DNA of 36,911 nt, taken from Thiohalocapsa halophila (GTDB lineage Bacteria > Pseudomonadota > Gammaproteobacteria > Chromatiales > Chromatiaceae). The stretch is from assembly GCF_016583825.1 (NCBI RefSeq), contig NZ_NRRV01000058.1, forward strand, positions 1-36,911, in the 5' to 3' direction. The notes beneath the pieces are model-generated. The model made no database searches and had not been told where the DNA came from. It saw only the letters and a list, made by a program, of their open reading frames with translations. This document shows, in pieces, positions 8,240 through 18,033 of this stretch; within the stretch, counting starts at the first letter, position 1; each line of letters begins with the position of its first letter. The position numbers and the translations under genes were made by a program.

Positions 8240-8290
8240 GGTGGGCTCCGATGGTTGATCAAAGTGAGGGTTGAAGGGGTGATGGTGAGA

Positions 8291-8442
8291 AGTACGCGAA
8301 AGCAAGTACGCGTAAGCAAGTACGAAGTACGAAGTACGGGGCGCGATCCCAACGCGGCATCAGATCTCGCTGTTGGCCGATGTTGTCCCCGGGCTGGGCA
8401 CGTACTCCGTACTCCGTACTCCGTACTCCGTACTCCGTACTT
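8291..8442. repeat. Inverted heptanucleotide repeat array between two ferredoxin genes
   Basis: The left array (8291-8339) has seven units with 7-base period, most reading AGTACGN. The right array (8401-8442) has six units of CGTACTC/CGTACTT, which is the reverse complement of the same unit. The arrays flank about 60 bp of unique sequence, so a transcript can fold into a long, slippage-tolerant stem. A second array pair of this design, with a different 7-mer, lies at 21162-21240. It may act as an mRNA stabiliser, attenuator or partial terminator between the ferredoxin genes; that is inference. Confidence 0.85.
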
Positions 8443-8445
8443 CTA

Positions 8446-8730
8446 TCAGGCCGGTTTCACCGAACAGTCGCCGATCACCTGCGCCTGACAGGCGAGACGG
8501 TTGTGGCGGCTGGCCATGTTCTCCCGCAGGACCTTTTCCTCCAGCACCGAGGGCTCGGTGAGATTGTTCCAGCCCTCGGTCACATGCATCATGCAGGTGC
8601 CGCAGTCGCCTTCACGGCAGCCGTAGATGATCCCGGCGCCGACCTTTTCGGAGACCTCGATGACACGGATGCCGGCGGGGACGTTCACGCTCTGGCCGAT
8701 GTCTTCGAAGGTGAGTTTCGCTTTTGCCAT
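8446..8730 (-). CDS. [2Fe-2S] ferredoxin, nif-associated
   Basis: This 94-aa plant-type ferredoxin has cluster ligands C-x4-C-x2-C in CREGDCGTC (near residues 38-46) and Cys in RLACQ near residue 81. It lacks the insertion of its neighbour at 7892-8239. The start has AGAGGA six bases upstream. It lies between the flavodiiron gene (145 bp gap) and the heptamer array. Two divergent [2Fe-2S] ferredoxins in one nif block suggest separate electron partners, possibly the flavodiiron protein or the nitrogenase assembly enzymes; the sequence does not decide this. Confidence 0.9.
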   Translation of the reverse strand: MAKAKLTFEDIGQSVNVPAGIRVIEVSEKVGAGIIYGCREGDCGTCMMHVTEGWNNLTEPSVLEEKVLRENMASRHNRLACQAQVIGDCSVKPA

Positions 8731-8875
8731 GGGCAGTCCTCTAAATGTTGGCCAATGCTTCGGCCGATTGGGTTAAGGGTTGGAACCATCGTCTGTCCGG
8801 AGCCTGGGCGCAGGGCGCTCGGTCCGTTGTGCTGTTGATCGCATGGCGGCAAGGCGAGAGACAGTTCGCCCGGGC

Positions 8876-10213
8876 TCACGCCAAGTCGGCAAAGTCAATG
8901 ACCGGCTTCGCCGCGGTGTCGCCGGCCTCCGAGCCAGCGGCACCCGCGCCGGTCACCGCCTGCGCCAGCGCTCGGCCGAAGTCGCGGCAGTCATCGAGCT
9001 CACCGTCGGTGGGGATCAGCTTGAGCCGCAGTCCCGCCACCGGCACCCGCAGCTTGAGCCCCCGCAGCCGGTCCTCGATCATCCCCACCGCCTCGCCGCT
9101 CCAGCCGTAGGAGCCGAAGGCGGCGCCTACCTTGCCGCGCAGGCTCACCACCGTCAGGGACGACAACAGGTCCCAGAGGGGCTTCACGGCATCGCCGTTG
9201 ATGGTGGGTGAGCCCAGCGCGATGGCGTCGGCGGCCTCGATGAGGTCGACGAAGGGCCCCGTCTCGCCCCCTTCCAGGTCGTAGAGCGAGACGCGGATGC
9301 CGGGCACCGCCTCGGCGCCGGCGGCGATGGCCTCGGCCATGCGCGCGGTGCTGCCGTAGGCGCTGAGATAGAACACCAGTAGGGTGCGCAGCGGCTCGGC
9401 GTCGGCGGGCACGGGCTCCAGGGACGCATCGGCGCCGGAGAGCGCGCGGTAGCGCGCGACATAGCGGCGCGGGCGCTCGCGCAGGATGGGGCCGTGGGTG
9501 GGCGCGATGACGGCGAGCGGCAGGGGCTCGATGAGCGCCAGCGCCTCGCGCACATGCGTCTTGAATGGTCGCATGATGTGTGCGTAGTAGTACTCGAAGG
9601 CGAAGCGGAAGTCGCCGACCCGGTCGTTGAAAAGCCGCGGGTCGCAGTGGTGACAGCCGAAGACGTCGCCGGAGAAGAGCACCTGCTGCTCCAGCAGGTA
9701 GGTGCATTGGGTGTCCGGCCAGTGCAGGTAGGGCGTGTGCAGGAAGCGCAGCCGGCGGTCGCCGAGATCGATCTCGTCGCCGGTGTCGACGGTCTCGTAG
9801 CGGATCTCCTGGCCGTCCGCTTTGAGCAGGGCCTTGAGCATGGCCGGCGCCCGGGTGGAGATGACGAGCTTGGCCTGCGGCGCCCGGCGCATGAGCTCGG
9901 GCAGCGCGCCGGAATGGTCCGGCTCCAGGTGATTGAGCACGATGACGCGGATCTCCTCATAGCGCGCCACCTGCTCCAACCGCGCGAAGAAGGTGTCCGC
10001 GAACTCCGCCTTGACGGTGTCCACCACGGCGACGCCCGAGCTGCCGCGCACGGCATAGGCGTTGTAAGTGGTGCCGTTGGCGGTGCGCAGAATGAGATCG
10101 AAGCGGCGGAGCATCGGGTCCAGGGCGCCGATCCAGTGCACGCCGTCGGCGATGGCGACTGGTGTTGCGCCGGTGCCGGGCTGAGTCGCGCTGCTGGGGT
10201 TGGGGCAGGTCAT
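8876..10213 (-). CDS. FprA-family A-type flavoprotein (flavodiiron protein)
   Basis: Flavodiiron proteins reduce oxygen to water or nitric oxide to nitrous oxide. The N-terminal metallo-beta-lactamase domain (about residues 15-260) keeps the diiron ligands: HLEPDH (H-x-E-x-D-H, near residues 94-99), LHWPDT, the Asp in SGDVFG and the His in THGP. A flavodoxin domain (about 275-425) begins LLVFYLSAYGSTARMA, the FMN phosphate loop. The protein is 445 aa, near the class A length; no rubredoxin domain is fused. The start overlaps the nifO-like stop (ATGA), so translation is coupled. In a nif operon the likely role is removing oxygen that would destroy nitrogenase; an NO-reductase role cannot be excluded. 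Confidence 0.92.
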   Translation of the reverse strand: MTCPNPSSATQPGTGATPVAIADGVHWIGALDPMLRRFDLILRTANGTTYNAYAVRGSSGVAVVDTVKAEFADTFFARLEQVARYEEIRVIVLNHLEPDHSGALPELMRRAPQAKLVISTRAPAMLKALLKADGQEIRYETVDTGDEIDLGDRRLRFLHTPYLHWPDTQCTYLLEQQVLFSGDVFGCHHCDPRLFNDRVGDFRFAFEYYYAHIMRPFKTHVREALALIEPLPLAVIAPTHGPILRERPRRYVARYRALSGADASLEPVPADAEPLRTLLVFYLSAYGSTARMAEAIAAGAEAVPGIRVSLYDLEGGETGPFVDLIEAADAIALGSPTINGDAVKPLWDLLSSLTVVSLRGKVGAAFGSYGWSGEAVGMIEDRLRGLKLRVPVAGLRLKLIPTDGELDDCRDFGRALAQAVTGAGAAGSEAGDTAAKPVIDFADLA

Positions 10214-10758
10214 GACTCGGCGCTCCCGGCAGCCGTGGCTTGGCTGTTTTGGCCCGGACTGCGCCCGGCCGTGCCTTGGGCGTCTGCATCGGTCGGCCGC
10301 CGCCCGGTGTCGGACCGGCAGGCAGCGGCGCGCGCATCACAGGACGGCTCCAGGCTCTGCGGGGCCTGCGTCCCACGTGCGCAGCTGTCCAGCGCGCGGG
10401 CGGCATCCGGCACGCCGAGGGCGGCGAGCACCGGCCCCGGCACGAAGCCGGCGCAGCCCCCGAAGGGCGAGTCGATGAGCGGGCGGCGGATCAGCAGCGG
10501 CTCGACCACCAGCAGCGCCAGCGCCGCGTCGGCGTCCAGTGCGTCGAGGTCGATCAGGCCGTCGCGCACCCGCGGCGCGCTCGGGTTGAGCCACTCGCGC
10601 ACCGGCATGCCGTCGAAATAGCTCGCCAGGTCGTCGGCGTCCCAGGCCGTGCGCAGCAGGTCGCGCACCTCGAGCCTGTGCCCTAGGCTGACCAGGAGCT
10701 GCTTCTGTCGGGCATTACCGATGCAGCCCGGCTTCTCGTAGAAGACGATGGCGCTCAC
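10210..10758 (-). CDS. nifO: Nitrogenase-associated ArsC/Spx-family protein (NifO-like)
   Basis: This protein has the thioredoxin-like ArsC/Spx fold: FYEKPGCIGNARQK with a single Cys at about residue 12, WDADDLASYFDGMPVREWLNP, and the LLIRRPLI segment. It matches the nitrogenase-associated protein family, which includes Azotobacter NifO, reported to affect molybdenum or cofactor metabolism. It is 182 aa; the last about 55 residues are an Arg/Ser/Ala-rich extension that the family usually lacks. The GTG start overlaps the stop of the preceding gene (GTGA) and its stop overlaps the flavodiiron start, a tightly coupled trio. The symbol rests on family and context, not on a tested function. Confidence 0.8.
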   Translation of the reverse strand: MSAIVFYEKPGCIGNARQKQLLVSLGHRLEVRDLLRTAWDADDLASYFDGMPVREWLNPSAPRVRDGLIDLDALDADAALALLVVEPLLIRRPLIDSPFGGCAGFVPGPVLAALGVPDAARALDSCARGTQAPQSLEPSCDARAAACRSDTGRRPTDADAQGTAGRSPGQNSQATAAGSAES

Positions 10759-11048
10759 CAGCTCGCATCCTCCGGGGCTGTGCCCTTTTTTGGGGCGGCG
10801 TCGGGGTCGACGCCCGCGCGCAGGCAGATGAGTGCGCCATGGCGGCGCCAGGCCCGCCGCGGCAGCCAGCCGCAGCCGGCGGGGCGGGGCAGGGCCAGGC
10901 CGCGCTGCGTCAGCTCCCGGTGGGCCGCGGCCGCCGCCAGTAGGCGCCCGGTCAGGCCCCCGGTCAGGCGCCGGAGGCCGCGCGCCGGCGGGGTTGTGCG
11001 CGGTTCCCTGTGGGCGGTGAGCAGGGCAGCGGTGTCGAAGACGAACAT
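10755..11048 (-). CDS. Hypothetical 97-aa protein in the nifB operon
   Basis: I do not recognise this protein. It begins MFVFDTAALL, is rich in Arg, Ala and Leu, has a short LLAAAAAHRELTQRGLALP helix-like stretch and ends with a charged Pro/Lys tail. There is one Cys in the middle (GCGWLP) and one in LICLRAG. No signal peptide or membrane segment is evident. Evidence that it is real is positional: its TGA overlaps the GTG of the nifO-like gene, and it fills the space after the 4Fe-4S ferredoxin gene with a 122-bp gap. It could be a small accessory factor of NifB or NifO. Confidence 0.6.
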   Translation of the reverse strand: MFVFDTAALLTAHREPRTTPPARGLRRLTGGLTGRLLAAAAAHRELTQRGLALPRPAGCGWLPRRAWRRHGALICLRAGVDPDAAPKKGTAPEDASW

Positions 11049-11170
11049 GGCGATGCTCTCGGGTGGCGTTGGTGCTGCGTGCGGCTGAGCCTTGGGCTGG
11101 GACCCTGGGCTGGGACCCAGAATTGGGACTAGAAGCAGCAGCAGTGGGCTGCGCCGGCGGCCCTGGGCGC

Positions 11171-11461
11171 TCAGCGCGCCCGGATCTCCGCCATGGCCTG
11201 CGCCAGGCGCTCCGGCGGAATGCCCGTGAGCGAGCCGGGCGGGTTCACGGCCTCGCCGGCGGCGTCCAGGATGGCGCCCTCCACCGGGCAGATGCTCGCG
11301 CACTGCGGGTCGGCATGGTCGCCCTCGCATTCGGTGCAGGCGCGGGCGTCGATGGTGAAGTGGGCCACCGCCGGCGGGTCCGCAGGGCGGATGGCGTCGC
11401 TGGGGCAGAGCGGCTCGCAGGCCCAGCAATTCACGCAGCTGTCGATGATGCGGTAGGCCAT
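11171..11461 (-). CDS. fdxN: 2[4Fe-4S] ferredoxin (FdxN-type)
   Basis: This 96-aa ferredoxin has two cluster motifs. The first is C-x2-C-x2-C-x3-C in CVNCWACEPLC (near residues 9-19). The second is C-x2-C-x8-C-x3-C in CTECEGDHADPQCASIC (near 43-59), with the longer loop typical of nif-linked bacterial ferredoxins. The start at 11461 gives the family N-terminus MAYRI and has a purine-rich GAGGACC upstream. It lies 132 bp after nifB. FdxN-type ferredoxins are known to supply electrons for NifB-co synthesis, which fits this place. Confidence 0.9.
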   Translation of the reverse strand: MAYRIIDSCVNCWACEPLCPSDAIRPADPPAVAHFTIDARACTECEGDHADPQCASICPVEGAILDAAGEAVNPPGSLTGIPPERLAQAMAEIRAR

Positions 11462-11593
11462 GGTCGGTCCTCGTGTCTGTTCGTCAGGATTCGGGGAGCG
11501 CAAGCCCCTGACTGCGTAGGTCGGGCCGAGGCCGGGAGGCCCGGCGCCGGCGGCCGGCAGACCTCGCGCTTTGCTGTCGGTGCTCGGCCTGGA

Positions 11594-13132
11594 CTAAGCT
11601 GACAGGGCCGCGGCCTCAACAGGCGCCGCGAGCCGGCCCTCCGCCAGCAGCTCCCGGTAGAGGGCGGCGACGGCATCCTCGATGGGCTCCATCGCGTGCT
11701 CGCCGTTGGGCACCAGCCCGGCGGCCTCCAGGCGGTCCCAGGGCTCGATGCCGATCTTCGAGCAGAGCACGCCGGTGACGCCCTCCAGGGTGCGGATGGT
11801 CTTGGCGAGCGCGTCCTCGGCATCGCCGCAGGTGTCGCCGCCGCTGCAATAGAGATCCACCTTGCGGGCGCCGAGAAAGCGCACGTCGATGTCGTCGCCG
11901 TCGCCGGCCGCCTCGTAGATCAGGAACTCCCGGGCATGGCCGAAGTGCTCGTTGACGACGCCGCCGCCGGTGGTCGCCACCGCGAAGCGGGCGGCCGGTG
12001 TCTCCCTGGGTGCCGGCTGCCGCTTGCTGCGCTTCAGGGACGCAATCGGCACGAAGGTCTCGCTCGGCTCATCGGGCTGCCGCTGCTGCGCGGTCCGATT
12101 CGCCTCGATGGCCGCGTGCACCTCCGCACGGCGGGCCATGGCCGCTTCGTAGTCGATGTCCATGGCGGCGACCTTCTCGTTGGTGAACTCCGCACCGCGG
12201 TCCTCCCCCAGCATGCCCACGGCATCCGCCCGGCACTGGCGGCAATGGCGCATCATGGCCATGTCGCCGGCGCATTCGTCCTGCAGCGCCTGCAGCTCGT
12301 CGTTGCTCGGGCCGCGCTGGCCCATGAGCCCGTAGAAGGTGCCGTGCTCGGGCTCGGCGATGAGCGGCATCACGTTGTGCAGGAAGGCGCCCTTGGCCTT
12401 GACCACGCGGCTGACCTCTTTGAGGTGCTCGTCGTTGACGCCGGGAATCAGCACCGAGTTCACCTTCACCAGCACGCCGCGCTCGGTGAGCATCTCCAGC
12501 CCTTTCTGCTGCTGCTCGATCAGGATGCGCGCTGCCTTGACGCCCCGCACCCGGCGGTTGTTCCAGAAGATCCAGGGGTAGATCTTGGCGCCGATCTCGG
12601 GGTCCACGCAGTTGATGGTGATGGTGACGTGGTCGATGTTGTGCTGGCAGATCTCGTCGACGAGCTCCGGCAGCGCCAGGCCGTTGGTGGACACGCAGAG
12701 CTTGATGTCCGGCGCTTTGGCGGACAGCTCGCGGAAGGTCGCCAGCGTGCGCTCCGGATTCGCCAGCGGATCACCGGGGCCGGCGATGCCAAGCACCGTC
12801 ATCTGCGGAATCTCAGCCGCCACGGCCAGCGTCTTGGCCATTGCCTGCTCCGGTGTCAGCAGCTCGGAGACCACGCCGGGGCGCGACTCGTTGGAGCAGT
12901 CGTACTTGCGGTTGCAGTAGTGGCACTGGATGTTGCAGGCCGGCGCCACCGCCACGTGCATGCGCGCGTAGTGATGATGCGCATCCTCAGAGAAGCACGG
13001 ATGGTTGTGCACCTTGGCGCGGATGTGCTCCGGCAGGTGCGCCAATTTGTCGGAACTGCTTCCACAGCCGCTGGACGAGCAGCCGCCCCCGGCGGCCGGT
13101 GTATTGGGTTGATCCAGTGCTTCGAGCGCCAT
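11594..13132 (-). CDS. nifB: Nitrogenase cofactor biosynthesis protein NifB
   Basis: NifB is a radical-SAM enzyme that fuses two [4Fe-4S] clusters with a carbide from SAM to form NifB-co, the FeMo-co core. The protein is 512 aa. It shows HNHPCFSEDAHHHYARMH, then the radical-SAM motif C-x3-C-x2-C (C66, C70, C73 in ACNIQCHYC), the SAM site GIAGPGDPLANP, and RHCRQCRADAVGMLGEDR. A NifX/NafY-like domain follows at about 385-490 (FAVATTGGGVVNEHFGHA, CSGGDTCGD). The start at 13132 gives the usual N-terminus. Upstream lie a sigma-54 promoter and a NifA-type site, so this is the first gene of the nif operon. Confidence 0.98.
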   Translation of the reverse strand: MALEALDQPNTPAAGGGCSSSGCGSSSDKLAHLPEHIRAKVHNHPCFSEDAHHHYARMHVAVAPACNIQCHYCNRKYDCSNESRPGVVSELLTPEQAMAKTLAVAAEIPQMTVLGIAGPGDPLANPERTLATFRELSAKAPDIKLCVSTNGLALPELVDEICQHNIDHVTITINCVDPEIGAKIYPWIFWNNRRVRGVKAARILIEQQQKGLEMLTERGVLVKVNSVLIPGVNDEHLKEVSRVVKAKGAFLHNVMPLIAEPEHGTFYGLMGQRGPSNDELQALQDECAGDMAMMRHCRQCRADAVGMLGEDRGAEFTNEKVAAMDIDYEAAMARRAEVHAAIEANRTAQQRQPDEPSETFVPIASLKRSKRQPAPRETPAARFAVATTGGGVVNEHFGHAREFLIYEAAGDGDDIDVRFLGARKVDLYCSGGDTCGDAEDALAKTIRTLEGVTGVLCSKIGIEPWDRLEAAGLVPNGEHAMEPIEDAVAALYRELLAEGRLAAPVEAAALSA

Positions 13133-13220
13133 CGCGCGTCCCCCGTTGCAGTTCGGTCGTGTTCGATGCGGCACCGGCCGGCGGTGCGGAGCATGATTCG
13201 CAGTGCTTGGCAGGCTTTAA

Positions 13221-13235
13221 GCAAAGGTCGTGCCT
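13221..13235 (-). promoter_or_regulatory. Sigma-54 (-24/-12) promoter of the nifB operon
   Basis: On the minus strand the sequence reads AGGCACG-N4-TTTGC, matching the RpoN consensus TGGCACG-N4-TTGC in all key bases: the -24 GG and the -12 GC have the required spacing. It lies 89 bp before the nifB start codon, giving a leader of about 75 nt. Sigma-54 promoters need an activator, which for nifB is NifA. Confidence 0.85.
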
Positions 13236-13299
13236 GCGCGCCCTGGGTTGCGCAGGTGATTGTTTGCAAAAGGGGTGTGGGCGTCAGCGGCCGTGGATT

Positions 13300-13315
13300 T
13301 GTCGCAAGCGTGACA
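13300..13315. promoter_or_regulatory. NifA-type upstream activator sequence
   Basis: TGT-N10-ACA is present exactly (TGT at 13300-13302, ACA at 13313-13315), the classical NifA binding site. It lies about 65-80 bp upstream of the -24 element of the nifB promoter, a normal distance for looping activation. The A/T-richer DNA between (13250-13272) could accept IHF bending, though no clean IHF consensus is seen. Confidence 0.8.
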
Positions 13316-13384
13316 GGTGGGGAAGGCCGGATTGTCGGGTCCGGTACCGGGCTCGGGTGGCCGGTTCCGGCGGTAGGCGCCGAC

Positions 13385-13404
13385 GTGACGCAAGATTGCG
13401 TCAC
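13385..13404. promoter_or_regulatory. Perfect 9-bp palindrome upstream of nifB, unknown operator
   Basis: GTGACGCAA-GA-TTGCGTCAC is a perfect inverted repeat with 9-bp arms and a 2-bp centre. It lies 150 bp upstream of the -24 element and 70 bp beyond the NifA site. The symmetry and helical-turn spacing are those of a dimeric regulator site, not of a terminator (no T-run). The regulator is not identified. Confidence 0.5.
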
Positions 13405-13732
13405 GAGCGATAATCGAGCCCAGAGCTGGCCGGCCCGTCCCTTCCGCACAGGATTGGCACCGTCAAATCCACCCATGGGGTGGCGCGGATCTGGTGAGCC
13501 TGGGCTCGCGACACCGCTCCGGCGGTGTCGCGCCTCGCCGGGCGCTCTGCGCCCTGTTGCCCCAGGGCCCGGGCGTCCGACCGCAGCGATACCGCTGTCG
13601 GGCCGGCAGCCACCCGCCCACGCCCTCGACCCAGGGCGCCGAGGCTGCGCGACTGTCAGCGCTCAAGGCCCGCGGAGCGGCCGGCGACGCGTCAGGCCCC
13701 GATCACAACTCGAACCACTTGAGCAGGCGCAG
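13405..13732. other. Spacer with one hairpin, no gene
   Basis: No protein gene is supported. The notable item is a perfect hairpin at 13507-13532: an 11-bp stem built on GCGACACCGC/GCGGTGTCGC with a 4-nt loop and no T-run. A related GCGGTGTCGCGC half copy recurs near 14005-14016, so this too may be a dispersed repeat. Confidence 0.45.
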
Positions 13733-13816
13733 AGCGTAGGGTGGACCAGCGAAGCGCAGTCCACCGGGCTACGGGTGGCCCCGGGGTGGACTTCGCTGGC
13801 GCTCGTCCACCCGGCC
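13733..13816. repeat. GTAGGGTGGA-type intergenic repeat, inverted pair
   Basis: The stretch 13735-13767 reads CGTAGGGTGGACC...GCAGTCCACC and is itself an imperfect hairpin. It is followed in inverted relation by 13785-13811 (GGTGGACTTCGC...CGTCCACC). Elements with the core GTAGGGTGGA and a complementary TCCACC end are common between genes in many Beta- and Gammaproteobacteria. No gene is associated with it here. Confidence 0.6.
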
Positions 13817-13891
13817 CGCACTGACGATTACGCCGCGGGGGCGCACCCTGCGCAGCCGAACGGAGCGGATATCGCTCCCGAGACCTGGTCG

Positions 13892-13916
13892 CGTTCCCAA
13901 GCAGAGCTTGGGAACG
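13892..13916. repeat. GTTCCCAAGC hairpin repeat
   Basis: CGTTCCCAAGC and GCTTGGGAACG form a perfect 11-bp stem around a 3-nt AGA loop. This widespread proteobacterial intergenic element is recognisable by its GTTCCCAAGC arms. It stands alone, about 75 bp after the GTAGGGTGGA element. The remaining DNA up to 14166 has no supported gene; 14005-14016 holds a second GCGGTGTCGCGC half copy. Confidence 0.6.
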
Positions 13917-14166
13917 AGTGACGAGTGAAGGGTTCGAGACGGGGCTCGGTCGGTTGCTCCAGCAGCCTGTTGGCCTCGCGGTTTGGCTCCTGACATGGCT
14001 CCAGCGGTGTCGCGCATCCGGGCTCAAGCGTAGGGATCGTGACCGAGCTGACCAGCCGGCCCTCGGTGGATGCCGGCTGGGTGTCGGGAGCTCAGGTGAT
14101 GGCGAGGGCACCCTCCGGCTTGCCCCAAGGGTGGACAACCCCTGCATTGCCCTTGCATCGCCGGTG

Positions 14167-14195
14167 TTTATCAATACTTTAGTAAGTGCTAATAT
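14167..14195 (+). promoter_or_regulatory. AT-rich promoter candidate with TTAG-N6-CTAA dyad
   Basis: In a GC-rich region, 14167-14200 is strikingly AT-rich. TTTATC (14167-14172) and TAATAT (14190-14195) are spaced 17 bp apart, as -35 and -10 boxes of moderate quality. TTAG (14179-14182) and CTAA (14189-14192) form a dyad over the spacer and -10 box, where a repressor would block RNA polymerase. It would drive the DUF2189 gene with a leader of about 110 nt. Confidence 0.4.
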
Positions 14196-14314
14196 TCATT
14201 CCAGCCGGTTCGGTCGCCGTCGCGCGGCTCGCCCGCACGCCTTGCGCCGGAGCAATCCTTGCTCACTGGGCTCGACGCGCGCCCGGACCACCAACGCAAC
14301 TTTCGGAGTGGATC

Positions 14315-15112
14315 ATGCACGGGGAAATGACTGAGCAGGCCTTGTCGGACGGGCATCGGGACAGTGTCGATGCCCACCAGCTGCCCATCGGCGCCGTGGC
14401 GCCGTCCATGCCTTGGCAGTGGCTGCGGCAGGGCTGGGGCACGCTGTGGCGCACGCCGCTGGTGAGCGCCTTCTATGGTGGGCTGTGCGCGGCCGCCGGT
14501 CTCGGCGCCGTGATGATGAGCCAGGCGATGCCGGGGCTGACCGTCAAGTTTGTCATTGGACTGCTGATGCTGGGGCCCTTCCTGGCGGCGGGCCTCTATG
14601 TCACCGCGCGGCGCAGCCTGTCCGGGGATCGCACCGGCATCGGCCGGAGCCTGGCGCTGGATGCCTCGCGCCGCTCCAGCCTGGCGCTGTTCGGGCTGGT
14701 GCTGGTGATGGTGGTGTCGTTCTGGCTTATGGCCACGGCGGTGCTGTTCGCGCTCAAGGTCACCACGGTGGCGCCCACGGCTTACACCGGGTTCCTCGGC
14801 GGTGGGATGCAACACCCGCTGATGATGCTGTTCACGCTCGGGAGCGGTGCACTGCTGGCGGCGGCGGTGTTCGCGTCGAGCATTGTCGCCGTGCCGCTGA
14901 TCGTGGACCGGGATGCGGGGCCGGTCGCCGCCGTCCAGGCCAGCTGGCGGGCGGTGACGGCGAATCCCAAGCCCATGCTGCTGTGGGCCGCCATCATTGT
15001 CGGTCTGATGCTGCTCGGCACCGCGACCGCCTTCATTGGCATGCTGGTCATCTTCCCGCTGTTGGGCTATGCGAGCTGGCATGCCTATCGGGATCTGATT
15101 CCGCAGGGCTGA
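14315..15112 (+). CDS. DUF2189-type integral membrane protein
   Basis: This 265-aa protein has a cytoplasmic-looking N-terminus of about 45 residues and then several hydrophobic segments (about residues 50-72, 78-100, 125-150, 175-205, 225-255). The WLRQGWGTLWRTP motif just before the first segment and the ASWHAYRDLI end are typical of the DUF2189 family. The function is unknown; genomic links of the family to respiratory complexes have been noted but do not settle it. The start at 14315 follows GGAG at a good distance. It converges on the P-type ATPase gene with a shared hairpin between them. Confidence 0.85.
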   Translation: MHGEMTEQALSDGHRDSVDAHQLPIGAVAPSMPWQWLRQGWGTLWRTPLVSAFYGGLCAAAGLGAVMMSQAMPGLTVKFVIGLLMLGPFLAAGLYVTARRSLSGDRTGIGRSLALDASRRSSLALFGLVLVMVVSFWLMATAVLFALKVTTVAPTAYTGFLGGGMQHPLMMLFTLGSGALLAAAVFASSIVAVPLIVDRDAGPVAAVQASWRAVTANPKPMLLWAAIIVGLMLLGTATAFIGMLVIFPLLGYASWHAYRDLIPQG

Positions 15113-15136
15113 GCAGGGCGCCCGCGGCTTGGCCCC

Positions 15137-15160
15137 GCGCCCCGGCGGCGATCGGGGCGC
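15137..15160. terminator. Bidirectional hairpin between convergent genes
   Basis: GCGCCCCG (15137-15144) and CGGGGCGC (15153-15160) form a perfect 8-bp stem with an 8-nt loop in the 74-bp gap between the DUF2189 gene and the convergent ATPase gene. There is no T-run on either side, so termination would rely on the stem or on Rho. Confidence 0.45.
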
Positions 15161-15186
15161 CGGCTGCCCCAGGTCGTCGGGCTCCG

Positions 15187-18033
<2,847 letters not shown>

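Noticed and set aside
8401..8442. Possible CRISPR array at the 7-base repeats
   Set aside because: Units are 7 bp and directly adjacent with no spacers, and there are no cas genes.
13385..13404. Palindrome read as a terminator
   Set aside because: No T-run on either side and a 2-nt centre, too short for an RNA hairpin loop; an operator fits better.
11696..13921. Long open frame of 741 codons opposite nifB
   Set aside because: It is the antisense shadow of nifB. High-GC codon use keeps the opposite strand open; composition is His/Gly/Val-rich without motifs.
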